Source of the DNA: Motilimonas eburnea
Lineage (GTDB): Bacteria; Pseudomonadota; Gammaproteobacteria; Enterobacterales; CBDFNC01
Direction: 5' to 3'
NCBI RefSeq assembly: GCF_021295345.1
Contig: NZ_JAIMJB010000002.1
Location: 1 to 64,000, forward strand
DNA length: 64,000 nucleotides
A program made the position numbers and the translations under genes. Below, in pieces: positions 54,214 to 63,423 of this stretch. The notes under the pieces are model-generated. The model did no database searches, had not been told where the DNA came from, and saw only the letters and a list, made by a program, of their open reading frames with translations. Position 1 is the stretch's first letter; every line of letters starts with the position of its first letter.

Positions 54214-55164
54214 TTAAGCAACTCGGTTACGGATCAATAAATAGATAAAATAACTACCCCCAAGCAAGTTGAATAACACGCTTAGGGTCGTGGCAAAGGT
54301 GAACACGTTCTCAACTATCCATTGGCCTGCCAGTAGCGAACATATGGCAATCAGAGCAGAGCCTTGTAATTGCACCTTGTGTTGGTAGCTTTGCAATAAA
54401 GCTCGGCTTAAATTGGTGACTAATAAGCCAAAGAACATGATGGGACCAACCAATGCCGTCGCAACGGCGATGGCGATGGCGCTGAGAATAAAAATTTGGT
54501 GGGTTAATTTAGCGACATCAACACCTAAACTGGTAGCATTATCCTGATCGAGCAGCAAAACATCTAAGCTGGGGTGTAAGCGAAACAATAACAGGCTAAC
54601 GCCAATCAACACCGGGCTACAGAGATAGACTAAGTCCGTTTGAACATTATTGAAGCTGGCAAAAAGCTTGGCTTGCACCATAGCAAAGGTGGTTGGATCC
54701 ATGAGTAAAGACAAAAACGATGAAATACTCGCAAAGAGCTGGCCAAACACCAAGCCAACCAACAGCAAGGTAATAAGGTTTCGATGTGGGCGGTTAAAAT
54801 AGAAACGATACAAGATGACCGCAAAGGCCACCATGCTGGTGGTGGCAATCACAAAGTTGATATAGGGGTTGACCACTAAATGACTTAAGCTGCCAAACAT
54901 TAAGACGAGCAGCACTTGCGTGGTGACATATAAAGCATCGAACCCCATGATACTGGGTGTAAGGATGCGGTTTTGGGTAATGGTTTGAAACACAAAAGAT
55001 GCCTGCGCGATGGCCACGCCCGCTAAGATAATAGCCAAAAGACGGGGGATCCGCTTAGATAAAAAATAGGCGTAATTATCCGCAGTGAGGCCAAGTGCCA
55101 CCGTTAAAATCACTAACCCTAAGGAAAAAGCAAGCAATACCAGTAAACGCGCACTATCAGGCAT
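54214..55164 (-). CDS. Iron-siderophore ABC permease 2 (VctG-like)
   Basis: A 316-residue FecCD-family permease with about nine spans. Seen: FLSKRIPRLLAIILAGVAIAQASFVFQTITQNRILTPSIMGFDALYVTTQV, the conserved N-terminal segment with its R-I-P-R-L block, and AIAVATALVGPIMFFGLLVTNLSRAL near the end. It forms a heterodimer with the upstream permease. Start overlaps the upstream stop by 8 bp (55157-55164), which indicates coupled translation. Confidence 0.92.
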   Translation of the reverse strand: MPDSARLLVLLAFSLGLVILTVALGLTADNYAYFLSKRIPRLLAIILAGVAIAQASFVFQTITQNRILTPSIMGFDALYVTTQVLLVLMFGSLSHLVVNPYINFVIATTSMVAFAVILYRFYFNRPHRNLITLLLVGLVFGQLFASISSFLSLLMDPTTFAMVQAKLFASFNNVQTDLVYLCSPVLIGVSLLLFRLHPSLDVLLLDQDNATSLGVDVAKLTHQIFILSAIAIAVATALVGPIMFFGLLVTNLSRALLQSYQHKVQLQGSALIAICSLLAGQWIVENVFTFATTLSVLFNLLGGSYFIYLLIRNRVA

Positions 55165-56092
55165 AGGTTCTATCTCTGAGCAGTAAAATGATGAACACGC
55201 CGCCGGCTAAGATACTCATCACAATGGCAATCGGCATATCATACGGGAAAATAATCAGGCGACTGATCAGGTCACAACACAGCACCAGCAGGGCACCGTA
55301 AATAGCGGTTAAGGGAATGTTTCTTTTTAAATTATCACCGTAATACAAACTAACTAAATTAGGCACGACCAAACCAAGAAAGGGAAGCTGGCCTACTATC
55401 ATGACGACACTGGCCGACATGATCGCCACGAGTAACACACCCAAGATCAAGATCTGCTGGTAGTTTAGCCCTAAGTTTATCGCGAACTCTTTGCCCATGG
55501 CGGCAGCCGATATCCAAGTCGCAAATACATAGGTCAGTAACACCATGGGCACGGCGATAAATAAAAGCTCAAAATCGCCGCGTAAAATATGGGAGAAGTT
55601 GGCGACTGTCCAAGTGTTGAGGCTTTGCAGCACATCGTATTTATAAGCAATAAAGGTGGTGATGGCTTCGACCACATTACCGAAAACAATGCCGATTAAG
55701 GGAACAAACACCACGTTCTTAAAGGGGATGCGCTGGATCAAATAGATAAATCCAAGGGTACCTATAATAGCGCTGCTAAACACCAACCATAACTGACTAA
55801 ACTCACCGAAGAACACCAGGCTGATTACATAACCTAACATGGCACATTCTATGGTGCCTGTGGTCGACGGGGCGGCAAAGCGATTTAGACTGATCTGCTG
55901 CATTACTAACCCAGCAATACTCAGTCCAGCACCAGCCAGTAAGATAGCCAGCAGTCTGGGCAGACGGCTACTAAAAAGTATTTCTAAAGCCAGTGGATCG
56001 CCGTTTAGTATCTGTTGCAGGTTTAAATTGGCGGCGCCAACAAATAAGGAAGCGGTGCTTAACACCGCTAAAGATAACAATAACTTTTTCAA
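55157..56092 (-). CDS. Iron-siderophore ABC permease 1 (VctD-like)
   Basis: A 311-residue FecCD-family permease. The N-terminal LFSSRLPRLLAILLAGAGLSIAGLVMQQISLNRFAAPSTTGTIECAMLGYV matches its partner's layout; VVMIVGQLPFLGLVVPNLVSLYYGDNLKRNIPLTAIYGALLVLCCDLISR carries the cytoplasmic loop that contacts the ATPase. It follows the binding-protein gene by 15 bp. Together with the genes on either side it forms the order binding protein, permease, permease, ATPase of vctPDGC. Confidence 0.92.
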   Translation of the reverse strand: MKKLLLSLAVLSTASLFVGAANLNLQQILNGDPLALEILFSSRLPRLLAILLAGAGLSIAGLVMQQISLNRFAAPSTTGTIECAMLGYVISLVFFGEFSQLWLVFSSAIIGTLGFIYLIQRIPFKNVVFVPLIGIVFGNVVEAITTFIAYKYDVLQSLNTWTVANFSHILRGDFELLFIAVPMVLLTYVFATWISAAAMGKEFAINLGLNYQQILILGVLLVAIMSASVVMIVGQLPFLGLVVPNLVSLYYGDNLKRNIPLTAIYGALLVLCCDLISRLIIFPYDMPIAIVMSILAGGVFIILLLRDRTYA

Positions 56093-56107
56093 GGTAAATC
56101 AGCCTGC

Positions 56108-57016
56108 TTACATCTTTATCGCACGTTTGATGTCACTCACCATGGTTTCGGTTGCGGTTACACCCGACATGGCTAAATACCATGCATCCACATCTAAATA
56201 AGTAATTTGATCTTGCTGGTAGGCTGGGGTGGCTTTTACTAACGGGTTATCCAGTGATTGGCGCAGACTTTGGCTTTGTTTGTTATGTAGGCTATTGCGA
56301 TCCAGCACTAATATATGGCTGGGTTTAGCTTGCAACACAAATTCATAAGAAATCACGTCGCCATGGGGGTTAACGCTGTTATTAGAGACACTGGGTTTAA
56401 AACCGAATTCTTTGTAAATAACGCCAAATCGGGAGCTAATACCAAAGGTACTGATGTTATCACCTATGCTCAGTAAGGTGAGGGCATCGATATTTTTGCT
56501 CTGGTTATGTTGTTTGATTGCTTGAAACTGTGCATCTAACTCGGCAATTTTGGCTTCAACTTTTGCTTCAATTTCAAATATTTTACCTAGGTTGCGCCAT
56601 TGCTGCTGGGTGCCTTGCCAATAATCTGTGCCTTCACCAATGGCGAATACCACAGTGGGGGCGATTTCACTTAGCTCTTTATATTTAGGGGCGCCTCGCG
56701 GCCCGACTAAGATAAGATCAGGCTTTTGGGTATAAATGGTTTCGAGATCGGGCTCAAACAAGCTGCCTACCGAGGGATAATTTTGCTTACCGTACTGGGC
56801 CAGATAAGACGGTAAATGTGAGGAATTAGATACGGCGATGGGCTTGATCCCAAAATAGTCTAAGGTATCCAACGGGCCAAACCCGATGGCGACCACGCGT
56901 TTGGGATCAGGGTTTAACTGGGTGGAGCCCATGTAATGCTCAATCGTAATCGGCTTAGCAAAACTGGCTGTGGTATAAAAGAGAGTAGTAAAGATTAAAG
57001 CGATAAAATAGTTCAT
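56108..57016 (-). CDS. Periplasmic siderophore-binding protein (VctP/CeuE-like)
   Basis: A 302-residue class III solute-binding protein with signal peptide ending SFA. It has KRVVAIGFGPLDTLDYFGIKPIAVSN, PDLETIYTQKPDLILVGPRGAP, and the long helix IAELDAQFQAIKQHNQ between lobes; the layout resembles CeuE/VctP proteins that bind catechol siderophores such as enterobactin hydrolysis products. It starts the leftward operon, 16 bp from a Fur box. Which siderophore is bound is inferred only from family. Confidence 0.88.
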   Translation of the reverse strand: MNYFIALIFTTLFYTTASFAKPITIEHYMGSTQLNPDPKRVVAIGFGPLDTLDYFGIKPIAVSNSSHLPSYLAQYGKQNYPSVGSLFEPDLETIYTQKPDLILVGPRGAPKYKELSEIAPTVVFAIGEGTDYWQGTQQQWRNLGKIFEIEAKVEAKIAELDAQFQAIKQHNQSKNIDALTLLSIGDNISTFGISSRFGVIYKEFGFKPSVSNNSVNPHGDVISYEFVLQAKPSHILVLDRNSLHNKQSQSLRQSLDNPLVKATPAYQQDQITYLDVDAWYLAMSGVTATETMVSDIKRAIKM

Positions 57017-57031
57017 GCGATCAAATGTGTT

Positions 57032-57046
57032 TGATATTGATTATCA
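57032..57046. promoter_or_regulatory. Fur box before siderophore ABC operon
   Basis: TGATATT-G-ATTATCA, one mismatch from the 7-1-7 consensus, just upstream of the binding-protein ATG at 57016. Confidence 0.8.
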
Positions 57047-57089
57047 TATTTGTTCGCAATATACAGGTGTTTATTTTCCGATTCAACTA

Positions 57090-58097
57090 CTAAGCTTCTA
57101 CCGCCCCAAGTTTATGAGGCGCAAAACCAAACTCCTTACGAAACGCATGGGTGAAGTTAGAAGGGTACAAGTATCCTGCTTCATACGCTGCTTCTGTGAT
57201 AGAAACCAACCCGAGCTGTAGATGCTGGCGGGCAATGTTTAAACGTCGATGGCGTATGTAGCCATTGACCGTCATATTGAATTCTTGTTTAAAACGGCGT
57301 TGTAAATTAGACACACTCATCGAAAAGGCGTTGGCGATATCGGATAAATTAAGTGTTTGCCCCAAATTGTTTTCGATATAGCTGATGATATTCTCGATGC
57401 GTTGATCAACATAGGTGCACAACTGTGCTTCCTGTTGATGATACTGATGAGGAAGCTGTAGACAGGCTTGATAAATAAGCTGAGTGAGCTGACTTTCAAT
57501 GGCTATCTTTTCCATAAATTGAGTGGGTTTCACGGCGGCAATTTGCTGCGCTAGTGAGATAAGAGGAGGATCTAAATTGAGTTCAAAAAAAGCTTGGTGG
57601 GTTTGAAAGAAGCTTTGAGGATGAACATCGTCTTTTAGCCGTGATGAGAGCCATTGCGGTTTGATCAATATGTTGATCTTATTCACGACATTTTGTTTCG
57701 TTAGGCCTCGGCGAAAATTGGTTGGTTTGGTTAGGTTAACCACGACGCCCTTAGGCCCATCCTTAGCATCGAGTTCAAACTGAAGGTTGTCATAACTAAA
57801 GTTGAGGCGACCAGACAGCAAGATAGTAATGAGGAGCGCAGGACGGGTGGTGGCGACAATGTAGGAATCTACCAGCTCGGTACATAGGCCGCCATGGACA
57901 TAAATATCTTGATTAAATTGATAAGACATTAAGTTGCCTTGGGCCAATTGGATTGGATTTGTTTGGCCTTGACTGACGATAAACTGGCTTTCTTCAACCG
58001 CAATGGTTTTGGTTAACGCCACTTTTATTTTACTTTCGGTCATTTTTGACTTCTTTATCACTTGCCCATTGCTCACAGCATCTGTGCGTTTTTGCAT
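57090..58097 (-). CDS. AraC-family regulator of siderophore uptake
   Basis: A 335-residue AraC regulator: N-terminal half likely senses a ligand (GNLMSYQFNQDIYVHGGLCTELVDSYIVATTRPALLITILLSGRLNF), and the C-terminal domain at about 235-330 has LNLSDIANAFSMSVSNLQRRFKQEFNMTVNGYIRHRRLNIAR and VSITEAAYEAGYLYPSNFTHAFRKEFGFAPHK. It is divergent from the TonB receptor and shares the Fur box at 58142. In PchR/DesR-type systems such regulators turn on uptake genes when the cognate ferric siderophore is present. An internal ATG at codon 19 is a possible start. Confidence 0.87.
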   Translation of the reverse strand: MQKRTDAVSNGQVIKKSKMTESKIKVALTKTIAVEESQFIVSQGQTNPIQLAQGNLMSYQFNQDIYVHGGLCTELVDSYIVATTRPALLITILLSGRLNFSYDNLQFELDAKDGPKGVVVNLTKPTNFRRGLTKQNVVNKINILIKPQWLSSRLKDDVHPQSFFQTHQAFFELNLDPPLISLAQQIAAVKPTQFMEKIAIESQLTQLIYQACLQLPHQYHQQEAQLCTYVDQRIENIISYIENNLGQTLNLSDIANAFSMSVSNLQRRFKQEFNMTVNGYIRHRRLNIARQHLQLGLVSITEAAYEAGYLYPSNFTHAFRKEFGFAPHKLGAVEA

Positions 58098-58141
58098 AAC
58101 TCAATCGTCTTTGTATTGTGGAGATTAATGAATATTATATA

Positions 58142-58156
58142 TGATAATCATTATCA
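58142..58156. promoter_or_regulatory. Perfect Fur box, TonB receptor/AraC promoter
   Basis: TGATAAT-C-ATTATCA, a full 7-1-7 match, in the 78-bp gap between the divergent regulator and receptor genes. Confidence 0.92.
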
Positions 58157-58175
58157 TTCATATTTATAGGTGTAT

Positions 58176-60209
58176 ATGAAAAACGCTCCAAGTCGTTCGC
58201 ACAATCCTTCCGGTCTGAAAAAGTCCACAGTTGGGATAGCCGTGGGCATGGCGATGACATCAATGGCTTACGCGCAGCAACAAGAAGTGTCGGTAGAATC
58301 GGAAAAAATGGTGGTTTGGGGGACAAAGGTGTCCAGCAATGCCGAATCCTTATTGACGCAAGACATGTCGTTGAAACAAGCCGACCATATGTCGGACTTA
58401 TTGCGGGATGTGCCGGGCGTTGACGTAGGGGGGACTCACTCGGTTAACCAACGTATTACCATTCGTGGCTTGAACGAAACTCGGCTTGATATTCGTTTAG
58501 ACGGCGCATCGCAACACGCTAACATGTTCCATCACATAGGTAATTTAACCTTAAACCCCGACATCTTGAAATCTGCTGAGATCCAAGTGGGCAATAATTC
58601 AGTGACGCAAAGTGGTCTTGGCGGCTCGGTGTATTTTGAAACTAAAGATGCCAGAGACTTGATTAGCTATGGTGAAGTGTTTGGCTCACGTATTTACGGG
58701 GGCTATGCCAGTAATGATAGCCAGCAAGGCTCGCTAACTTTATATGGCCTCTTTAGTGAGCAGGTCGACGCCATGGTGTATGGCCAATATGTATCCCGTG
58801 ACGACTTTAAAAATGGCGATGGCGAAACAACCTTTGGCGCGGCGGGCGATGTTTATAATGTGCTCGGAAAACTAGGTTATGAAATAAGTGATTTACATCG
58901 TTTAGAGTTGTCCTACGATATTTATCGTGACAGCGGGGATTATAGTCCTCGCCCTGATATGTTTGGCGGAGCGAATACCCAATTGTCTAAGGATCAACTG
59001 ATCCCGACGGACTATGATCGTGATACCGTGACATTAAATTATGAATTACGGGGTGAGCAGCATAAAGGCAAGGTTACCTTGTATCAGAGTCAGACCGAAA
59101 TTATACGTGACGAGTCGGTGATCACGGGTCGCTGGCCAGCGAATCGGTTGTCGAAAAATTCAGCAAAAAATAAAAATGTAGGCGCAAACGCACAATTTCA
59201 AAGCCAGCTTTTGTTGGGTGCGTTTAACCATACCCTTACCTATGGTGCGGATTATTTGGACAGAACGTCTTCGAGTAAATACGGTGGTCAAGGGTTTATG
59301 AAAGAGTCCGCCATATCAACGGCGCTCTTTTTAGAAGATAAGTTTGACGTCACCGAACATTTTTACATCACAGCAGGCTTGAGATATGAGGATTACCAAC
59401 GTAAGGCTGTAACAGGCAACAAAACCTTTGATGAGCTCACTTGGGCGCTGGCGGCAGATTGGCAAGTGAGTGAGGAATGGGCGCTCTACGCGAGCAGCCG
59501 ATCTTTGTTTAAAGGCCCTGATTTATTAGAGTCCTTTATTGCTTATCAAAATGTGGCCTATTTAGATAAAAATATCAAAGCAGAAACGGGCTTAAATAGC
59601 CAAGCAGGGATACGCTTTGACAAGAAGATAGGCAAGCATGTATTGAGCGCCAATATCAGTTATTTCATTACGGATATCGATGATTACATTGTTGAGCAAT
59701 ACATGTATGACAGCACCCCCGCGATTTATCGGATCTATAACTTGGGTGATGTTGAAATTAAAGGCTTTGAAGCCAGCGTCTTCTATGGTTTCGAGCAATT
59801 TAACACTAAGCTGTCTTACGCTAAATCAGACGCGAAAGATAAAACCACTGGCGGGCCGGTGCCAAACGGTATAGGCCAAAGTATTGATATGGGTGATAGC
59901 ATAGCTTTAACACTGGATTACCAAGCTGATGAAATAGACAGTGTGTTTGGTTGGACGTCTATGGTGGTGCTTGAAGAAGACAACGTGTTTGAGGGCCAAC
60001 CAGTGAAAGAAGGCTATGACGTTCACAATTTATATGCGCAGTGGGTGCCGGCTCATATCGAAGGGCTATCTTTAACCTTCGGCATTGATAACATCTTTGA
60101 TGAAACTTACACCTCTCATGCTTCTCGCTCCGGTACTGCGCGGGGCGTCGTGGTGGATGACTATGAGCCAGGGCGTAACGTTAAACTGTCGGCTGCCTAT
60201 CAGTTTTAA
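58176..60209 (+). CDS. TonB-dependent outer-membrane receptor (siderophore/heme type)
   Basis: A 677-residue receptor. After a signal peptide ending AYA (residue about 32), a plug domain runs to about 165: LLRDVPGVDVGGTHSVNQRITIRGLNETRLDIRLDGASQHANMFHHIGNLTLNPDILKSAEIQVG, then a 22-strand barrel with the C-terminal NIFDETYTSHASRSGT region and a terminal F (AAYQF). A TonB box may be MVVWGT near 46. H-x-N motifs occur in heme and catecholate receptors alike, so substrate is open, but the neighbouring ABC importer points to a siderophore. The ATG at 58176 behind AGGTG is preferred to GTG at 58170. Confidence 0.9.
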   Translation: MKNAPSRSHNPSGLKKSTVGIAVGMAMTSMAYAQQQEVSVESEKMVVWGTKVSSNAESLLTQDMSLKQADHMSDLLRDVPGVDVGGTHSVNQRITIRGLNETRLDIRLDGASQHANMFHHIGNLTLNPDILKSAEIQVGNNSVTQSGLGGSVYFETKDARDLISYGEVFGSRIYGGYASNDSQQGSLTLYGLFSEQVDAMVYGQYVSRDDFKNGDGETTFGAAGDVYNVLGKLGYEISDLHRLELSYDIYRDSGDYSPRPDMFGGANTQLSKDQLIPTDYDRDTVTLNYELRGEQHKGKVTLYQSQTEIIRDESVITGRWPANRLSKNSAKNKNVGANAQFQSQLLLGAFNHTLTYGADYLDRTSSSKYGGQGFMKESAISTALFLEDKFDVTEHFYITAGLRYEDYQRKAVTGNKTFDELTWALAADWQVSEEWALYASSRSLFKGPDLLESFIAYQNVAYLDKNIKAETGLNSQAGIRFDKKIGKHVLSANISYFITDIDDYIVEQYMYDSTPAIYRIYNLGDVEIKGFEASVFYGFEQFNTKLSYAKSDAKDKTTGGPVPNGIGQSIDMGDSIALTLDYQADEIDSVFGWTSMVVLEEDNVFEGQPVKEGYDVHNLYAQWVPAHIEGLSLTFGIDNIFDETYTSHASRSGTARGVVVDDYEPGRNVKLSAAYQF

Positions 60210-60601
60210 TCGCTATTTCTTATTTACCAGAAGATGCTTGATGGGGTCTATTCCCCATCAACACAATCGCCTAAATCACGCTTCACCTAGTAGATGGGAT
60301 AAAACATAAGGTAGGGGGGAAATGGTGCTAAGCAATTGAAGTGATAAAGACTGAACACGGCCTCGCTGTCTCAATGGGTTTATCTTAACCCTTTCAACAT
60401 TCACTCGGCGCCCCCTCGTTAAGTGACTCAATGACTTGTTTACTGGCCAACCAAATTGGCCATGTTATGAGGCTGGTTATAGCAGTAAACCAAGAATTGG
60501 CCGATTAAGGCGGCCGAGAATTTTTATTTTTTGGCTATTAAGCATGCGCTTGATTTGTAGTAAGATCTGATCATTATTAAAGCTTAATGACAGAGAATAG
60601 G
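60210..60601. other. Intergenic region with strong hairpin
   Basis: TTGATGGGG at 60238-60246 pairs with CCCCATCAA at 60253-60261 around TCTATT, 29 bp after the receptor stop; without a T-run it is a likely but weak terminator or 3' stabiliser. The remaining 330 bp hold no ORF I accept. AAGGCGGCC and other short GC-rich palindromes occur near 60508. The small lipoprotein promoter must lie at the right end. Confidence 0.5.
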
Positions 60602-60769
60602 ATGAAATTAACGCAATACTTAGGACTAGGTGTGGTCGTCTTTTTTTTGGCGGCATGTCAACCAGAAGTTGGCTCAGAAAAGTGGTGTCAGCAAATTAAA
60701 GACAAGTCGGCGGGTGATATTACCGCCAATGAAGCCGCTGACTACGCCAAACATTGTGTCTTTAAATGA
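60602..60769 (+). CDS. DUF3012 small lipoprotein, 55 aa
   Basis: Signal region ends FFLAAC, a lipobox at about residue 19. The mature part EVGSEKWCQQIKDKSAGDITANEAADYAKHCVF is the whole DUF3012 domain with its two cysteines, widespread in marine gammaproteobacteria and without known role. The frame may begin at ATG 60587, but the start at 60602 puts the lipobox at the usual distance. Overlaps the next gene by 4 bp (ATGA), so translation is coupled. Confidence 0.8.
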   Translation: MKLTQYLGLGVVVFFLAACQPEVGSEKWCQQIKDKSAGDITANEAADYAKHCVFK

Positions 60770-61323
60770 TCGTTAAAGACAAGGGGGTCGAACAGCTTAT
60801 CTGGCAGTGGCTAGAGCAAGTGGTTATCGGGCTCAATTTGTGTCCGTTTGCCAATAAGCCACACCGTAACAAGCAGATTGCAGTGTGGGTGAGTGATGCT
60901 CATAAAGCAACAAATTTACTCAGTGATTTGGCCAAAGCCTTCACCCACCTTGACGAAACAGAGGCCCATCAGCTTGATACGATTTTGTTCGTGACCCCTA
61001 AGATGCTGGCCGATTTCTATGATTTTAATGATGCACTCGATTGGGCCGATGCGCTGATTGAAGAGCAAGGGTGGTACGGCGTGTATCAAATAGCCAGCTT
61101 CCACCCTGACTATCAATTTGCTGACACAGAACCAGAAGATGCGGAAAACCTGACCAACCGCGCACCGTTTCCGGTATTTCACCTGATCAGGGAAGAGAGC
61201 ATGAACAGAGCACTGGACAGTTATCCTGATCATGCTCTGATCCCAGAGCGAAATATTGCCCGTGTCACGGCATTAAGTGACACAGAAAGAAGACAATTAT
61301 TTTCATATTTATTTAAGGATTGA
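60766..61323 (+). CDS. DUF1415 family protein, 185 aa
   Basis: A soluble protein of the DUF1415 family, found in many proteobacteria and of unknown function. Characteristic blocks: WLEQVVIGLNLCPFANKP near residue 15-32, DTILFVTPKMLADFYDFNDALDWADALIEEQGWYGVYQIASFHPDYQFADT, and NRAPFPVFHLIREESMNRAL with the closing PERNIA. It begins inside the DUF3012 stop and is followed after 5 bp by the lysozyme-inhibitor-like gene, so all three seem to form an operon. Confidence 0.88.
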   Translation: MIVKDKGVEQLIWQWLEQVVIGLNLCPFANKPHRNKQIAVWVSDAHKATNLLSDLAKAFTHLDETEAHQLDTILFVTPKMLADFYDFNDALDWADALIEEQGWYGVYQIASFHPDYQFADTEPEDAENLTNRAPFPVFHLIREESMNRALDSYPDHALIPERNIARVTALSDTERRQLFSYLFKD

Positions 61324-61328
61324 ATTAA

Positions 61329-61622
61329 ATGAAAACCTTAGTTCTAGCAGCGAGCATGGTTGCGTTATTTGGATTATCGGCTTGTTCGAAAGGGCCGCAA
61401 GGTGACAAGTATGTGTGCCAAGGAAACCTTGAATTCTACATTGATATCAAGCAAGACAAGGCGACCTTATACCTCAATGGTGATGCTAAGGAGTTGACCT
61501 CGGTGCCAGCTGGCTCAGGGGCTAAGTTCGTCAGCGATGAGCATATGTTCTGGTCGCACCAAGACAGCGCGATGCTAGGAGAGGGACAAAACTTACATAA
61601 AGAGTGTAAAAAACAAGCATAA
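61329..61622 (+). CDS. MliC/PliC-like lysozyme inhibitor lipoprotein, 97 aa
   Basis: After a lipobox (LSAC at about residue 19) comes a small beta domain in the pattern of membrane-bound C-type lysozyme inhibitors: KYVCQGNLEF, AKELTSVPAGSGAKFVSDEHMFWSHQDSAML, and a final C-x-x. In MliC the S-G-A-x-x and F-W segments with the Cys pair form the inhibitory loop. The fit is by motif order and not by full similarity. Likely outer-membrane anchored, guarding peptidoglycan from host or phage lysozyme. Confidence 0.65.
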   Translation: MKTLVLAASMVALFGLSACSKGPQGDKYVCQGNLEFYIDIKQDKATLYLNGDAKELTSVPAGSGAKFVSDEHMFWSHQDSAMLGEGQNLHKECKKQA

Positions 61623-61983
61623 ACACCTTGATTACTGAATAAAACCGCCTAAAAAATTAATAAATATTCACAAGAGGTGGTTTAGTGTGATATAGATAAT
61701 GCTTCTGTACTATTTATTATTTTAAGTATCAAGTGTCATATTTCATGAATATTGCAGATTAAAGTTCTAATTTTTTAGGTTCTGAACCTTTTGGATTAGC
61801 ATTTTAGCCTGTGAAATTGGCTCAAACTATTATTTCTCGCTTGAGCCAATTCTAGTGATGATTTAATATTGCGATTTTCAGCTGATCCACCGACATGATA
61901 AGCAGATTCAAATTGCATTGTCAGCGGTTGATTTGCGTAGTCACGCAAGTAGTAACGCAAAGTGAAGAGTGGTAAGGGAAGCA
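61623..61983. other. 361-bp leader region of leuCD with long stem-loop
   Basis: AATTGGCTCAA at 61815-61825 pairs perfectly with TTGAGCCAATT at 61841-61851 around a 15-nt loop. Further up, AAACCGCC (61643-61650) can pair with GGTGGTTT (61676-61683). No leucine-rich leader peptide was found, so a classic attenuator is not evident. leuA and leuB are not in this window. Confidence 0.5.
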
Positions 61984-63387
61984 ATGAATAAAACGATGTA
62001 TGAAAAGATATGGGACAGTCATTTAGTTCATGAGCCAGAAGGCGGCACGCCTCTGCTATACGTGGACCGACAGCTCATGCACGAAGTCACAAGCCCACAA
62101 GCCTTTGAAGGCATGAAGCTTAAGAATCGTAAAATCCGTAACCCACACAGTGTGCTTGCTACCATGGATCACTGTGTGCCAACCAAGAAAGAAGCCCGTG
62201 CGGTATTAACTGATCCGATTGCCAAAAAGCAAATCGAGACCATGGCTGCCAACTGTAAAGAGCACGGTTTAAATCTATACGATATGGAAAGCCCAAATAA
62301 CGGCGTAATCCACATTGTTGTACCTGAGCATGGCTTTGTTCATCCAGGTATGGTGGCATGTTGTGGTGATAGCCATACAGCTACCCATGGTGCATTCGGC
62401 GCGCTAGCATTTGGTATCGGTACGTCTGAAGTTGAACACGTAATGGCAACCCAAACGTTACAACAGAAGAAATCTAAAACCATGCTGGTTAAGGTTGACG
62501 GCAAGCTATCTAAATTTGCTACCGCCAAAGATATCGCACTGGCTGTTATCGGCAAAATTGGTACAGCGGGTGGTACAGGTTATGTTATTGAATTTGCTGG
62601 TGAAGCAGTTCGTAATCTAACCATGGAAGGGCGTATGACCCTGTGTAACATGGCGATTGAAGGCGGTGCGCGTGCGGGTCTAATAGCACCTGACCAAACG
62701 ACCTTTGATTACCTAGAAGGTAAAGAGTTTGCACCTAAAGGTGAAGACTGGGATGCAGCGGTAGCGTACTGGAAGTCGCTAGTGAGCGATGAAGGCGCAC
62801 AATTTGATGCCGTTGTAGAACTAAAAGCCGAAGACATTGCACCACAAGTCACTTGGGGTACGTCGCCAGAGCAAGTGATCAATGTGAATGCGCCGATTCC
62901 TGGTCCTAATGATTTTAGCGACAAGATCAAATCGCAAGCTGCGGCTTCAGCACTTAAGTACATGGGCCTTGAAGCGGGTCAGTCGCTGACCGATGTTAAG
63001 TTAGACATCATCTTTATCGGCTCTTGTACTAACGGTCGTATTGAAGATTTTCGTGCGGCAGCAGAGCTGTTAAAAGGTAAAAAGGTTGCACCTGGTGTAC
63101 AAGCGATTGCAGTACCGGGTTCATACTTAGTGAAAAACCAAGCAGAAGAAGAAGGCTTAGATAAAATCTTTATCGAAGCCGGTTGGGAATGGCGTGAGCC
63201 AAGTTGTTCTATGTGTCTAGCGATGAATGGTGACCAATTGGCACCAGGTCAACGTAGTGCATCGACTTCTAACCGTAACTTTGAAGGACGTCAAGGTAAG
63301 GGTGGTCGTACGCACCTACTTTCACCAGCGATGGCGGCTGCTGCTTCGGTAGCGGGTACTTTTGTTGACATCCGTGATTGGGACTAA
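61984..63387 (+). CDS. leuC: 3-isopropylmalate dehydratase large subunit
   Basis: Second step of leucine biosynthesis: isomerises 2- to 3-isopropylmalate with a [4Fe-4S] cluster. The 467-residue protein opens [38 protein letters not shown], has [30 protein letters not shown] and the cluster cysteines at about 348 (GSCTNGR) and 408/411 ([10 protein letters not shown]). AAGGGAAG precedes ATG 61984. It is followed after 36 bp by leuD on the same strand. Confidence 0.96.
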   Translation: MNKTMYEKIWDSHLVHEPEGGTPLLYVDRQLMHEVTSPQAFEGMKLKNRKIRNPHSVLATMDHCVPTKKEARAVLTDPIAKKQIETMAANCKEHGLNLYDMESPNNGVIHIVVPEHGFVHPGMVACCGDSHTATHGAFGALAFGIGTSEVEHVMATQTLQQKKSKTMLVKVDGKLSKFATAKDIALAVIGKIGTAGGTGYVIEFAGEAVRNLTMEGRMTLCNMAIEGGARAGLIAPDQTTFDYLEGKEFAPKGEDWDAAVAYWKSLVSDEGAQFDAVVELKAEDIAPQVTWGTSPEQVINVNAPIPGPNDFSDKIKSQAAASALKYMGLEAGQSLTDVKLDIIFIGSCTNGRIEDFRAAAELLKGKKVAPGVQAIAVPGSYLVKNQAEEEGLDKIFIEAGWEWREPSCSMCLAMNGDQLAPGQRSASTSNRNFEGRQGKGGRTHLLSPAMAAAASVAGTFVDIRDWD

Positions 63388-63423
63388 TCCTTAATCGCTT
63401 CACTAAGTTGTTTGGAGTTATAA

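Noticed and set aside
61796-61984. Leftward frame in the leuC leader
   Set aside because: It runs through the perfect stem-loop and lacks a ribosome site; composition is not protein-like.
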